Assembly: GCF_030186535.1 (NCBI RefSeq)
Contig: NZ_JASNVW010000003.1
Location: 213,157 to 277,156 of the forward strand
From: Ignisphaera cupida
Lineage (GTDB): Archaea; Thermoproteota; Thermoprotei_A; Sulfolobales; Ignisphaeraceae
Length of the DNA stretch: 64,000 nucleotides
Reading direction: 5' to 3'
Positions 45,530-54,195 of the stretch are shown here, piece after piece. Both the position numbers and the translations under genes were made by a program. Within the stretch, counting starts at the first letter, position 1, and every line of letters begins with the position of its first letter. The notes below the pieces were generated by a model, which saw only the letters and a list, made by a program, of their open reading frames with translations, did no database searches and was not told where the DNA came from.

Positions 45530-46281
45530 TGGATTATGCTATCGAGATGAATAATGTCAATGTTTATATTGATAACAGACACATTTTGAAGAATATTAGC
45601 TTGAAGGTTCCATACAATACAGTATATGTTATCATGGGTCCTTCAGGTTCTGGAAAAACAACACTTTTAAGGGTTATAAACAGGCTTATAGATGTTAATC
45701 CAAATGCTAAAGTTGAAGGTGTTGTAAAGGTTCTTGGACTTAACGCTTTAAATCATGACCCATATGATCTTAGAAGACATATAGGAATGTTGTTCCAGGT
45801 TCCAAATCCATTTCCACATATGACAATATATGACAATGTTGCTGTTGCAGCTAGAATAAATAATGTTGCTAGAAATAAAAAAGATCTTTACGAGGTTGTT
45901 AAATGGGCTTTAGAAAAAGCTATGCTATGGGACGAGGTTAAAGATAGGCTACATGATTATCCACATCAGCTTAGCGGAGGTCAGAAGCAGAGATTGTGTC
46001 TTGCTAGAGCTCTTGCAATGAAGCCAAAGATTCTTCTACTTGACGAGCCAACAGCCAATATCGATCCTGTTAATGCTAGAAAACTTGAAGAGGCTATAAT
46101 CTCCCTAAAAAACGAGATTACAATAGTTATGGTTACTCACAATCCTCACCAAGCAGCTAGAGTTGCTGATTATGTTTCTATAATATATGATGGGAGAATT
46201 GTTGAGCAGGGTTCCGCAAGCCAAATATTCCTAAAACCGTCTACAGAAATTGCTCAAAAGCTTTTGAGAGGCGAAATATAG
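45529..46281 (+). CDS. pstB: Phosphate ABC transporter ATPase PstB
   Basis: 250 residues: Walker A GPSGSGKTT, Q-loop GMLFQVPNPFPHMTIYDNV (PstB-specific), signature LSGGQKQRLCLARALAM, Walker B ILLLDEPTANIDPV and switch His VTHNPHQAARVADYV. Provides energy for phosphate import. phoU starts at the very next base. Confidence 0.95.
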   Translation: MDYAIEMNNVNVYIDNRHILKNISLKVPYNTVYVIMGPSGSGKTTLLRVINRLIDVNPNAKVEGVVKVLGLNALNHDPYDLRRHIGMLFQVPNPFPHMTIYDNVAVAARINNVARNKKDLYEVVKWALEKAMLWDEVKDRLHDYPHQLSGGQKQRLCLARALAMKPKILLLDEPTANIDPVNARKLEEAIISLKNEITIVMVTHNPHQAARVADYVSIIYDGRIVEQGSASQIFLKPSTEIAQKLLRGEI

Positions 46282-46905
46282 ATGTCTTTGACAATTTCAG
46301 AACTTGAAAAACTAAGAACTATTCTACTTCACATGAGTCAAAATGTAAAGGCCATAGCAAATCTAACTAGAAACATGATGAAAACAGAGGATCTAGAAGT
46401 AAGAAAGAGTCTTTGGAAGGAGATAGAAGAGCTTTCACTAATACTAGATAAAATTAGAAGAGAGTTTGTGACAGAGGTTCTAGTTTTTATAGCTAGAAGG
46501 CAGCCCCTTGGAAGAGAGCTTTTAACAGCACATGCATTAATAAGCATTGCGTATGATGTTTATAGAATATCTAGATATTGTAGGGAAATAGCAAGAATAG
46601 ACTCTTTGCTAGCACCATCATCATCCATAGCCACAGTAAAAAGCATTTCAAACGCCTTTGAAGAAGCTATGAAAGCATTGGAAGCAGCATTAAATGATCT
46701 TGTAGAGTTTGCACCTAAAAGAGTTAATATTGTTAGTGATGTTGATGAGAATATTGATAAAGAGTATCAGGAAGTTCTAAAAGAAATTACAACAAGTGAT
46801 GTTGTGTCGAGAGAAAAGGCTGTAAAAGCATTGCTAATGAGACACATAGAACGAATAGTTGATCATGCACAATATATAGAGCAACACCTATCAGAAGTTG
46901 TATAA
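46282..46905 (+). CDS. phoU: PhoU-like phosphate uptake regulator
   Basis: 207 residues, all-helical with two three-helix repeats characteristic of PhoU. A mid segment ARRQPLGRELLTAHALISIAYD contains the family's E/R-rich metal-site pattern, and the C terminus RHIERIVDHAQYIEQHLSE is the typical last helix. The ATG follows the pstB TAG directly. It likely controls Pst activity in answer to phosphate. Confidence 0.88.
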   Translation: MSLTISELEKLRTILLHMSQNVKAIANLTRNMMKTEDLEVRKSLWKEIEELSLILDKIRREFVTEVLVFIARRQPLGRELLTAHALISIAYDVYRISRYCREIARIDSLLAPSSSIATVKSISNAFEEAMKALEAALNDLVEFAPKRVNIVSDVDENIDKEYQEVLKEITTSDVVSREKAVKALLMRHIERIVDHAQYIEQHLSEVV

Positions 46906-47071
46906 ATTCAACACACAAAGATACTGTAGACATGCCTGGTCAACTAACCACATTTACATAACTTTAATATAAACCAACTTCGCCTAATTTTAGCTACATT
47001 CCTTATAAAGGTCTTGAAGAGTTTATTACCTTCAAATTATCTTAATCTATTATTAAGTGGGGTTTTATGTA

Positions 47072-48358
47072 ATGAGTTGTAACATTAAAGAATTATTATC
47101 GAAATTAAAAGAGCGTATTCATATAGATTCCAGCAAAGTTCCCAGATTTAATAGTGTTGATGATGTTGAACTTTTTGACATTTTTAGAGGTTGCGTTGTC
47201 AAGTTTATTGCTGGTAATGAAATGGATATTGTAAATGAATGGCTTCTTCATGTTAAAAATGTTTTAGACGAAACTTCAAAGCTTCTTGGAATTTCTGGAT
47301 ACACTTTTCCCAAAGAGTTTATTTCTTTTATGTCAGACCCTTTTCAGCATTTGAAGAAGAAAATATTTAATTATTCTTATGATCTTATTCGAGGAAATAT
47401 AACATTAGATGAGTTTTACTCAAAGGCTTTCCAAGCTTTGACAACATCTATTAGAACAAATTTGAGGAGTTGCTATCAAATATGGGCTTTAACATCGATT
47501 ATAAAAATTCTTGGTGAAATGGGTTACACAATTGCTTATCCTGAAACAAAGCATCTCAATTTTGATAGAAGTGGTAAACAAAGGCTTGGCATTATTCCAC
47601 CAAACTTCATTTTATTCAATATTGGGAAAGGCTATCTAAGTTTTTTCCACGAAGCTCCAAGACCTCTCAGCTGGGAGGATACAAGTGATCTTCAAAGAAT
47701 TTGGGGTTTGTACACAGCTTTGAGACCAGATGTCATGGTTTACAGTGGAAAAGTGCTAAACATTGTCAACTTGTCTAATAATCCCCCTGTCGAAAAACCA
47801 GATGCAATATTAGAGTTTAAAGAACTTGAAGACTGGTGGAGAAGGTCAAGAGATCTTAGGGGTTATTTCAAAAAGCCTTTGACAGCCGAAGAGTGGAAGT
47901 CTAAGTGGATTGATGGGCTTTTTGAGGGTTTGGGAGAGGCAATGGGCATTAGGAAAAGTGAGGTTAGAAAGAGAGTTGAGGAAGGCTCTTCACTTAGGGT
48001 TAAGGAATACCAGCTTATTGTGTTGTATAAAACAACATATAAGCCTATGAGAATGGTTCTTGTTTCAAGAAAAGAAATTCCAAGTGATATAAAGAAGTTT
48101 TTTGCGGATTATAGTATTGATGTTATTGATAATGTTGAATTCAACGAGAAGAAGCTTGAAGCTGTTGCACAGTTTTTAAATGATTTAGCATCTTTTGGCT
48201 CTGCTGATACTGTTTTGATAGAGGTTTCAAAAAATGTTGCTGCTAAACTTGAGGAGATAAAGAATGTTTTGAATCTTAGAAGCATAGATGCTGTTATTGA
48301 ATACATTATTAAAAAAATTTGTGTTGAGGATGTCAAACATGATGTTGTTTTCTGTTGA
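47072..48358 (+). CDS. Unknown protein with a PD-(D/E)XK-like motif, upstream of XPB-Bax1
   Basis: 428 residues from ATG 47072 (GTG 47057 is an alternative; GTGGGG is a possible ribosome site for the ATG). No named family is recognised. The middle has LRPDVMVYSG, then about 18 residues later PDAILEFKELEDWW, a spacing and pattern like a restriction-endonuclease-fold active site (Asp, then Glu-x-Lys, D225/E253/K255 counted from the GTG). The rest is helical. Its 3' end overlaps the XPB gene by 20 bases, so the three-gene set is translationally coupled. Nuclease activity is inference. Confidence 0.6.
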   Translation: MSCNIKELLSKLKERIHIDSSKVPRFNSVDDVELFDIFRGCVVKFIAGNEMDIVNEWLLHVKNVLDETSKLLGISGYTFPKEFISFMSDPFQHLKKKIFNYSYDLIRGNITLDEFYSKAFQALTTSIRTNLRSCYQIWALTSIIKILGEMGYTIAYPETKHLNFDRSGKQRLGIIPPNFILFNIGKGYLSFFHEAPRPLSWEDTSDLQRIWGLYTALRPDVMVYSGKVLNIVNLSNNPPVEKPDAILEFKELEDWWRRSRDLRGYFKKPLTAEEWKSKWIDGLFEGLGEAMGIRKSEVRKRVEEGSSLRVKEYQLIVLYKTTYKPMRMVLVSRKEIPSDIKKFFADYSIDVIDNVEFNEKKLEAVAQFLNDLASFGSADTVLIEVSKNVAAKLEEIKNVLNLRSIDAVIEYIIKKICVEDVKHDVVFC

Positions 48359-49979
48359 TGAAAAACAAAACAATGCTTTGTTTTTAGAAATAGATAAGAT
48401 AGGAGATATTGTGAGCTATGATAACTATTTACGCATATGGGTATATAGATTAAATCCTGCTAAGGTATCTTTCTACGGCATTAAAAATGCTATTGATTTT
48501 CTCACAAATAAATTAAATGTTAGTATACAACCAAATATTTTGAAGCTTTTAAATGATGTTTCTTCAGAGCCTTTCGATCTTTTTATAGATTTGAAAGATG
48601 GTTTTCTTCATCTTTACCCAGCTAACAATAAAATTTTAGATTCTCTCATAAATGAGGGAATTGTTGATTATGATATCTATTTCAAGAATTTCATTGCCAA
48701 GGTAAAAGATCTTCACACAATACTGGATTATTTCACTGTTAGAGGACTTAAGGTTAAACTTGGCTTTAAACTTGATTACAAAGCCTCTTTTAAATCAAAT
48801 TTACAGGTAAATCTTAGAGAATACCACGAGGAAGCGTATAGAGAGTGGAGAAAAGCTGGTTATAGAGGAGTTGTTGTAATGCCTGATGGTGCTAGTAGAA
48901 TGGTTGTTGCTTTGAAGGCTATTGATGATTTAAAGGTTAAAACGCTTATTCTTGCTCCAACACTAGAGTCTTTAAATAAATGGTTTAAGTATTTGGTTAA
49001 TCATCTAGGTATTTCCCAAAACTTTATAGAAATTTTTGATCCTAGAAAAAGAAAGGTTAGAGACATAACATTAATGACGTATGATGACGCCTCCTCCAGT
49101 TTGTGGAAAATACCAACGTTCTTTGGTCTTGTAATAGCTGATGAGTGTCACTATGCCGTTAGCGATTTGTATAGAATTGCTTTAAATAGCATATCTGCTC
49201 CATATAGACTTGGCTTAACATCTACTCCTTACAGAGATGATGGTTTGCATAAATACTATAGCAAGGTTTTAGGCCCCATAGTATATCATTTAACACTTCA
49301 TGAACTTCGAAGTATGGAGTACTTAAATAAGCCAAAGGGGTTTAGAATACCAGTTGGGCTTTCCAGAGAGGAGTTTGAGGAGTATAGAAGACTTATGAGG
49401 ATATATCTTAGTTATTGCAACAAGGCTTTTCCAGGCATTAACAACGCTAAAGAGAGATTTAGAAAGGTGTTGGAGTTATGCCCTATGAATCAAGAGGCTA
49501 GAGAAGCTCTAAGAGCTAGGCTTAAAGCAAATAGAATTGCTTGGAATGCTGAAAGAAAGATCAAAGTTGTTGAAAATCTCTTGAAGAAGTTTGAAAATGA
49601 GAAGATATTGATATTCTCTCGAAATATTGATATTATAAAACGAATTTCTAGATCATTTCTCGTGCCAAAAATACTACAAGATACTCCTGAAGATGAAAAA
49701 AGAGTTTATCTTAATATGTTTAAACGTGAAGATGTAAGAGTTTTAGCAACGTCTATACTGTTTAGCAAAGGCGTTGAATATCCTGAGCCAAGCATAGCCA
49801 TTATTGTTAGCAGAATTTTCTCATGTAGTAAATGCATTCAGAGAATCATGGAATTGCTGAAGCCTAAGAATAGACAGTCTCTAATTATAGAAATAGTTAC
49901 AGATATCAATAAAATTGAAAATGATGTTAAAGATAAGAAAATCAATGATTTGAAGAAGGGAGCATTAAATGGTTTTTAG
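48339..49979 (+). CDS. XPB-family protein with degenerate ATPase motifs
   Basis: 546 residues from ATG 48339, chosen because GTTGAGG lies 9 bases upstream. It is clearly an XPB-type SF2 helicase: damage-recognition-like N terminus, LILAPTLESLNKWFKYL (motif Ia), VIADECHYA (Walker B, 265-273), LTSTPYRDDGLHKYY (motif III) and KILIFSRN. Walker A, expected as PTGxGKT, is PDGASRM (182-188), so the essential Lys is Arg and shifted chemistry is lost. Motif VI, expected as QR-x-GR-x-LR, is QRIMELLKPK. It is probably ATPase-impaired yet retained beside Bax1. Confidence 0.82.
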   Translation: MMLFSVDEKQNNALFLEIDKIGDIVSYDNYLRIWVYRLNPAKVSFYGIKNAIDFLTNKLNVSIQPNILKLLNDVSSEPFDLFIDLKDGFLHLYPANNKILDSLINEGIVDYDIYFKNFIAKVKDLHTILDYFTVRGLKVKLGFKLDYKASFKSNLQVNLREYHEEAYREWRKAGYRGVVVMPDGASRMVVALKAIDDLKVKTLILAPTLESLNKWFKYLVNHLGISQNFIEIFDPRKRKVRDITLMTYDDASSSLWKIPTFFGLVIADECHYAVSDLYRIALNSISAPYRLGLTSTPYRDDGLHKYYSKVLGPIVYHLTLHELRSMEYLNKPKGFRIPVGLSREEFEEYRRLMRIYLSYCNKAFPGINNAKERFRKVLELCPMNQEAREALRARLKANRIAWNAERKIKVVENLLKKFENEKILIFSRNIDIIKRISRSFLVPKILQDTPEDEKRVYLNMFKREDVRVLATSILFSKGVEYPEPSIAIIVSRIFSCSKCIQRIMELLKPKNRQSLIIEIVTDINKIENDVKDKKINDLKKGALNGF

Positions 49980-51228
49980 CCTAAGATATGTTCCATTCAT
50001 AAAGTTGGATGAGGATGTGTATAGACCTAGGTATTTAGATGTTGATGTAGATAAAGAGCTAGTGAAAACCATAATATCGTTCTACGATTCGATTACCGGT
50101 AAAAAAGTGAGTGATGTTGATTGGGATGAGTTAAGAATTATTGTTGGTGATAGAAGATTTTATAACATGATTAGATTGATTATGTCAAAATTTTACATGC
50201 CTGTTTATGACATTAAAACATGTGATATACCCATATCGCCAAAGCTTTTAAGGGTTCAGGTTTTTCGTTATGTAAGTAAGAGGTATGGGGGTTTTGCATC
50301 ATCAGAAATGAGAAACTGGATTGTGAAAAGAATTAAATATGTTTTTCGAATTCCTAAAGCAATTAATCTAGACTCTATTCTGTGGTGTGATGAGAATGAT
50401 ATGTTCATTGTTAAGAAGATTGAAGATGCTTCTTTAGAAAAAATTGTGGCGGAATATAATCTCTATATAGTTAAGACTTTATGCATTTACAGTTCCTATA
50501 TAGTTATTGATCTTGATGAAGGTTGCCAAGCCAGGGATGTTATTAGAATTATTAGTAAAAACTCTAGGTTATACGACCTTTTGTATGATATTGATTATGT
50601 AAAGGGCAGGTATATAATAAGAATTGAGGGGCCTACAACAGTTTTTGGAAAAGCATCCAAATATGGTTTAAGAATTGCACAACTTCTACTAACTATTGCA
50701 CCAATGCTCTACAGCTGTGGAACGAATTGGCATGTCAGCGCCATTATCAAGAATGGTATAGATAATTTCAATGTTATGTTGTTATCAAGCAATTTAAAAC
50801 CACTTCTTCCAATAAGTAAATGGCTTTTAGTAAAACCTGTATTCGATGGTTCTATTGAGAACAGAATCTATGATATATTAAAAGCATTTGGATTGAGGAT
50901 AATTAGAAATGAAGAGCCTTTAATAGTTGAAGACACTGTCTACATACCTACCTTCAAAATTTTTGTAAATGGTAAAACATTCTATGTTGAAGTCGCTGGT
51001 TTTTGGAAAAGAGAAGTTGCAGAAAGAAAAGCAGAAAAGTTGCAGAAACTTTCCAAAAAATTCAGAAATCTTATTATTATAGCTGATGAAAATCTAAAGG
51101 AGTTTTTGAAGAACATAAAAACCTTGGTAATATATTATAAACTAGTTGATGGTGTACCAAGAGTCTCATATAAAAACGTTTTGGATTATATAACAAAGCT
51201 GAAGATAAATAACCTACAGGAATCCTAA
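49969..51228 (+). CDS. bax1: Bax1 (DUF790), XPB partner protein
   Basis: 419 residues. The central segment RIEGPTTVFGKASKYGLRIA, then GTNWHVSAIIKNG, matches DUF790. The C-terminal nuclease-like domain is IPTFKIFVNGKTFYVEVAGF with W and ERKAEKLQKL after it. In the family the motif is usually PDF before E-x-x-GFW; here Thr (328) replaces the Asp while the Glu (341) stays. Bax1 binds XPB and cuts DNA bubbles in nucleotide-excision-type repair. ATG overlaps the XPB stop by 11 bases. Confidence 0.82.
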   Translation: MVFSLRYVPFIKLDEDVYRPRYLDVDVDKELVKTIISFYDSITGKKVSDVDWDELRIIVGDRRFYNMIRLIMSKFYMPVYDIKTCDIPISPKLLRVQVFRYVSKRYGGFASSEMRNWIVKRIKYVFRIPKAINLDSILWCDENDMFIVKKIEDASLEKIVAEYNLYIVKTLCIYSSYIVIDLDEGCQARDVIRIISKNSRLYDLLYDIDYVKGRYIIRIEGPTTVFGKASKYGLRIAQLLLTIAPMLYSCGTNWHVSAIIKNGIDNFNVMLLSSNLKPLLPISKWLLVKPVFDGSIENRIYDILKAFGLRIIRNEEPLIVEDTVYIPTFKIFVNGKTFYVEVAGFWKREVAERKAEKLQKLSKKFRNLIIIADENLKEFLKNIKTLVIYYKLVDGVPRVSYKNVLDYITKLKINNLQES

Positions 51229-51327
51229 TCGAGAATCTAATGATGTGTTCAAAGTGGGAATGAATTTAGTGCCAATATGAAAATCATTTGATTATTCATA
51301 ATTAAAAGTTAATGCATAATTTGTTAT

Positions 51328-51366
51328 CTGACCTCCTCCAAGCCATGAAAAATATGGCTTTCAGTT
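51328..51366 (-). mobile_element. 39-bp mini-element made of the two ends of the IS605-type transposon
   Basis: Minus strand: TTTAC flank, AACTGAAAGCC end, short hairpin AGCCATATTTTTCATGGCT, then GGAGGAGGTCAG end. The outer 13 and 16 bases are identical to the ends of the tnpB element at 18205-19676 (TCTGACCTCCTCC and GGCTTTCAGTTGTAAA on the plus strand). It has no coding capacity. It lies in the gap between bax1 and the hydrogenase operon. Confidence 0.7.
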
Positions 51367-51503
51367 GTAAATACAGTTTTTGTTCCTAGATTTATACTTC
51401 CACATTATAAACATTATGAATCTAAAATTTATATACTTAGTCCAACCAAGTATTGCCAGTTGTTAAAAGACGTATTATAGTTGCATAGTTTGGTGTAAGC
51501 AAT

Positions 51504-52580
51504 TTGCAATTATATAGAGGAGGTATAGAGGATATAATCAATATTTATAATATTGTAAAGGAATTCTTGAAAGCTGATGTTTATGGGTATAAGAGGTATG
51601 GAAATAGCTTAGTGTTTGACTTCATAGAGAGCAGTTCTGAACTGCCAATAGATGTGCATGTTGTTCAAAGACCAGGTTTCTATAGAGTTTCTAGAGGCTT
51701 TGGATTTATACATTCTTCTCACAGCCCAAAAAACTTGCTTTACCCCTTTAAGCAAGAACTTTTTAGAGTGGATCAAGAACTAAATATCAAGACCTTGGAA
51801 AATTCATTAAAGCCTGTTATACTTTTTGGTATAAAGCCATGTGATGTTGCAGCTATAAATGTTTTTGATAAGTTATTTGGTAACAATTTTAATCCATATT
51901 ACTTGAATAGAAGGAGATCTGTTGTAGGAATAGTTGTTGAGGAGTGTTTAAACCCAGGAGAAACATGCTTTTGCTCAACAATGGGCACCGGTCCAGATGC
52001 TAGGAATGGATTTGACTTGGCATTTGCTAAGGTAGATAGAGACCTTGTAATCTTTAAAGCTGGCTCATCTCTTGGAGAAAAAATTGTTGCAAAAGCTAAT
52101 CTTCAAAAAGCATCTGATGATGATGTCAAGAGATATGAAATTCTTTTGGAGGAGGCAAAGAGAAAAACAAATCTAGGAATAGGTGTTGAAGATATTCAAA
52201 CTTCTCTCGAAAAATCTATAACAGATGTTGAATTATGGCGTAAAGTATCTGAGAAATGTGTTGGTTGTGCTAATTGCAATATGGTTTGTCCTACATGTTT
52301 TTGTTCAGAAATTGTAGATGATGTTGTAGGAGATGAGGCTGTTAGAATCATGCAGTTAATTGGCTGCTTATCATATACATATGGCCTTGTTGCTGGTGGT
52401 CATTTTAGAAAAGAACTTTACACAAGATATAGGCATTTCATCTTGCACAAATTTGTTTTCTACCCTAAGCAAATTGATTTATTTGGATGTGTTGGGTGTG
52501 GTAGGTGCACTGTTTGGTGTCCTGTGGGTATAGATATTCGTGAAACAGTCAAGACTGTAGCATCTAGGTATAGGGGATAG
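51504..52580 (+). CDS. hydB: Sulfhydrogenase beta subunit (Fe-S, group 3b hydrogenase)
   Basis: 358 residues. Mid-protein VILFGIKPCDVAAI is typical of this subunit, and the C-terminal part has ferredoxin-like clusters CVGCANCNMVCPTCFC and CVGCGRCTVWCPVGID. It passes electrons between the NiFe module and the flavin subunit. First gene of hydBGDA; start TTG 51504. It ends 3 bases before hydG. Confidence 0.88.
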   Translation: MQLYRGGIEDIINIYNIVKEFLKADVYGYKRYGNSLVFDFIESSSELPIDVHVVQRPGFYRVSRGFGFIHSSHSPKNLLYPFKQELFRVDQELNIKTLENSLKPVILFGIKPCDVAAINVFDKLFGNNFNPYYLNRRRSVVGIVVEECLNPGETCFCSTMGTGPDARNGFDLAFAKVDRDLVIFKAGSSLGEKIVAKANLQKASDDDVKRYEILLEEAKRKTNLGIGVEDIQTSLEKSITDVELWRKVSEKCVGCANCNMVCPTCFCSEIVDDVVGDEAVRIMQLIGCLSYTYGLVAGGHFRKELYTRYRHFILHKFVFYPKQIDLFGCVGCGRCTVWCPVGIDIRETVKTVASRYRG

Positions 52581-52583
52581 GCT

Positions 52584-53414
52584 ATGTCAAACCCATTTAC
52601 ATCAATTATTAAGGGCGTGGTTATTAATGAAATCAGCGAAACTACAACTACAAAGACCATAACAATTAAACTTGTCAATGGGTCTATGAATCCAATGCCT
52701 GGTCAATTCAACATGCTATATGTTTTTGGTTTGGGAGAGGTGCCAATATCTATTTCAAATCTTTATCCAGGAAAAAGAGACATAGTTGAGCATACAATTA
52801 GATTTGTTGGAGCTGTTACAAGAGCTATGATAAAAGCTATTAGGGTAGGTTCTCAAATAGGTGTTAGAGGTCCTTATGGAAATAAATGGCCTTTGGAAGA
52901 AGCTGAAGGTAGTGACATTCTTATTGTGAGTGGCGGCATAGGTTTTGCACCTCTTAGACCAGTGGTTAAGTACATAATAATGAATAGAGAGAGGTTTAGA
53001 AGAGTAAATATCTTATATGGTGCAAGAACACCAGAAGAGTTTCTTTACAAATACGAACTTGAAGAATATTCTAAGATTCCAAACTCAAAGTTTTTGCTAT
53101 CTATAGACAAGCCATATCCAGGATGGACAGGCTATGTAGGCTTCGTTACTGATTTGATTAAGTATACTGATGTGGATACAGGTAATAGCTACACTTTTGT
53201 ATGTGGACCAGAAATTATGATGAAAGTTGCTGTAAAAAAGCTTCTTGAAAGGGGGTTTAGAAAGGATAAAATATTTTTATCTATGGAGAGAAGAATGAGA
53301 TGTGGTGTGGGAATTTGTGGAACATGCCAATTCGGTCACCTCTTTGTTTGTAAAAATGGGCCCATTTTTAGATATTCTGAAATAGAGAACTATATTAATG
53401 TTGAGGGGATTTGA
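52584..53414 (+). CDS. hydG: Sulfhydrogenase gamma subunit (FAD/NAD(P)-binding)
   Basis: 276-residue ferredoxin-reductase-fold protein: FAD-binding N terminus (NPMPGQFNMLYVFGLGEVPI), NAD(P) domain ILIVSGGIGFAPLRPVVKYI, and a C-terminal [2Fe-2S] site RRMRCGVGICGTCQFG with a further Cys in LFVCKNG. It couples H2 with NAD(P)H. It sits between the beta and delta subunits as in Pyrococcus-type sulfhydrogenases. Confidence 0.9.
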   Translation: MSNPFTSIIKGVVINEISETTTTKTITIKLVNGSMNPMPGQFNMLYVFGLGEVPISISNLYPGKRDIVEHTIRFVGAVTRAMIKAIRVGSQIGVRGPYGNKWPLEEAEGSDILIVSGGIGFAPLRPVVKYIIMNRERFRRVNILYGARTPEEFLYKYELEEYSKIPNSKFLLSIDKPYPGWTGYVGFVTDLIKYTDVDTGNSYTFVCGPEIMMKVAVKKLLERGFRKDKIFLSMERRMRCGVGICGTCQFGHLFVCKNGPIFRYSEIENYINVEGI

Positions 53415-53415
53415 A

Positions 53416-54189
53416 GTGAAAACCTTAGCAATAATTAAGCTTGCTTCATGTTCAGGCTGCTTGAATCAAGTTGTTAGGGCTTTAGCATCTGAGGAAAAAT
53501 TGCTTAATTTCTACAACATAGTTTTATTTGATGAAATTACAGAGCGTTTAGAAATGCCAAAGAAAATTGATTTGCTGCTTATAGAGGGTTCTACAGTAAC
53601 TAGAGAACAAGAGGAGGTTGTGAAGAAGTTTAGAGAAATATCAGATTTTGTAGTGGCTATGGGTACATGTGCTGTTCAAGGTGGTGTTCAAGCTCTTAGA
53701 ATTGGTGATGATATTGAAAAAGTTAAAGCTTATGTATATCCAAATCCTGAGCATATAGATGTGAATAAAGATGTTAAGCCTGTGGATAATGTGATTAGCG
53801 TTGATATGTTCATACCTGGATGCCCAGTAAACCACGAAGCTATTGCTTCACTTCTCAAAAAATTTGTTAGCGAGGGTTTGCCAATAGCCATTCCAGAAAG
53901 TGTTTGTAGTGAATGTAAAAGAAAAGGCATAGTATGTGTAATGGTTGCATATGGTATACCATGCTTAGGTCCTATAACAATTAGTGGTTGTGGAGCTATT
54001 TGCCCCTCTTTCGGTAGGGGATGCTATGGATGTTTCGGACTTAAAGATTTTGATCTTGATAACTCAAAACTCAAGATGTTTGCTCAGCAATTAAAGGATC
54101 TCGGCATGGACAATGATAGGTTTGAACAAACTGTTAAAGCTTATTCATGGAAGACATGGTCAAAGTATCAAAATGTATATCACAGGTGA
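53416..54189 (+). CDS. hydD: NiFe hydrogenase small (delta) subunit, group 3b
   Basis: About 257 residues from GTG 53416, chosen because GAGGGGAT lies 5 bases before it; ATG 53398 is the longer alternative. Cluster ligands: SCSGC near the N terminus, MGTCAVQGG, PGCPVNHE, and a late group SECKRKGIVC, PCLGPITISGCGAICPSFG, GCYGCFG. It carries the proximal [4Fe-4S] cluster that takes electrons from the NiFe site. Confidence 0.9.
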   Translation: MKTLAIIKLASCSGCLNQVVRALASEEKLLNFYNIVLFDEITERLEMPKKIDLLLIEGSTVTREQEEVVKKFREISDFVVAMGTCAVQGGVQALRIGDDIEKVKAYVYPNPEHIDVNKDVKPVDNVISVDMFIPGCPVNHEAIASLLKKFVSEGLPIAIPESVCSECKRKGIVCVMVAYGIPCLGPITISGCGAICPSFGRGCYGCFGLKDFDLDNSKLKMFAQQLKDLGMDNDRFEQTVKAYSWKTWSKYQNVYHR

Positions 54190-54195
54190 TTCTAT

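Noticed and set aside
51238..51290. ATGATGT followed by a guide-like stretch after bax1
   Set aside because: No CTGA boxes at the right distance.
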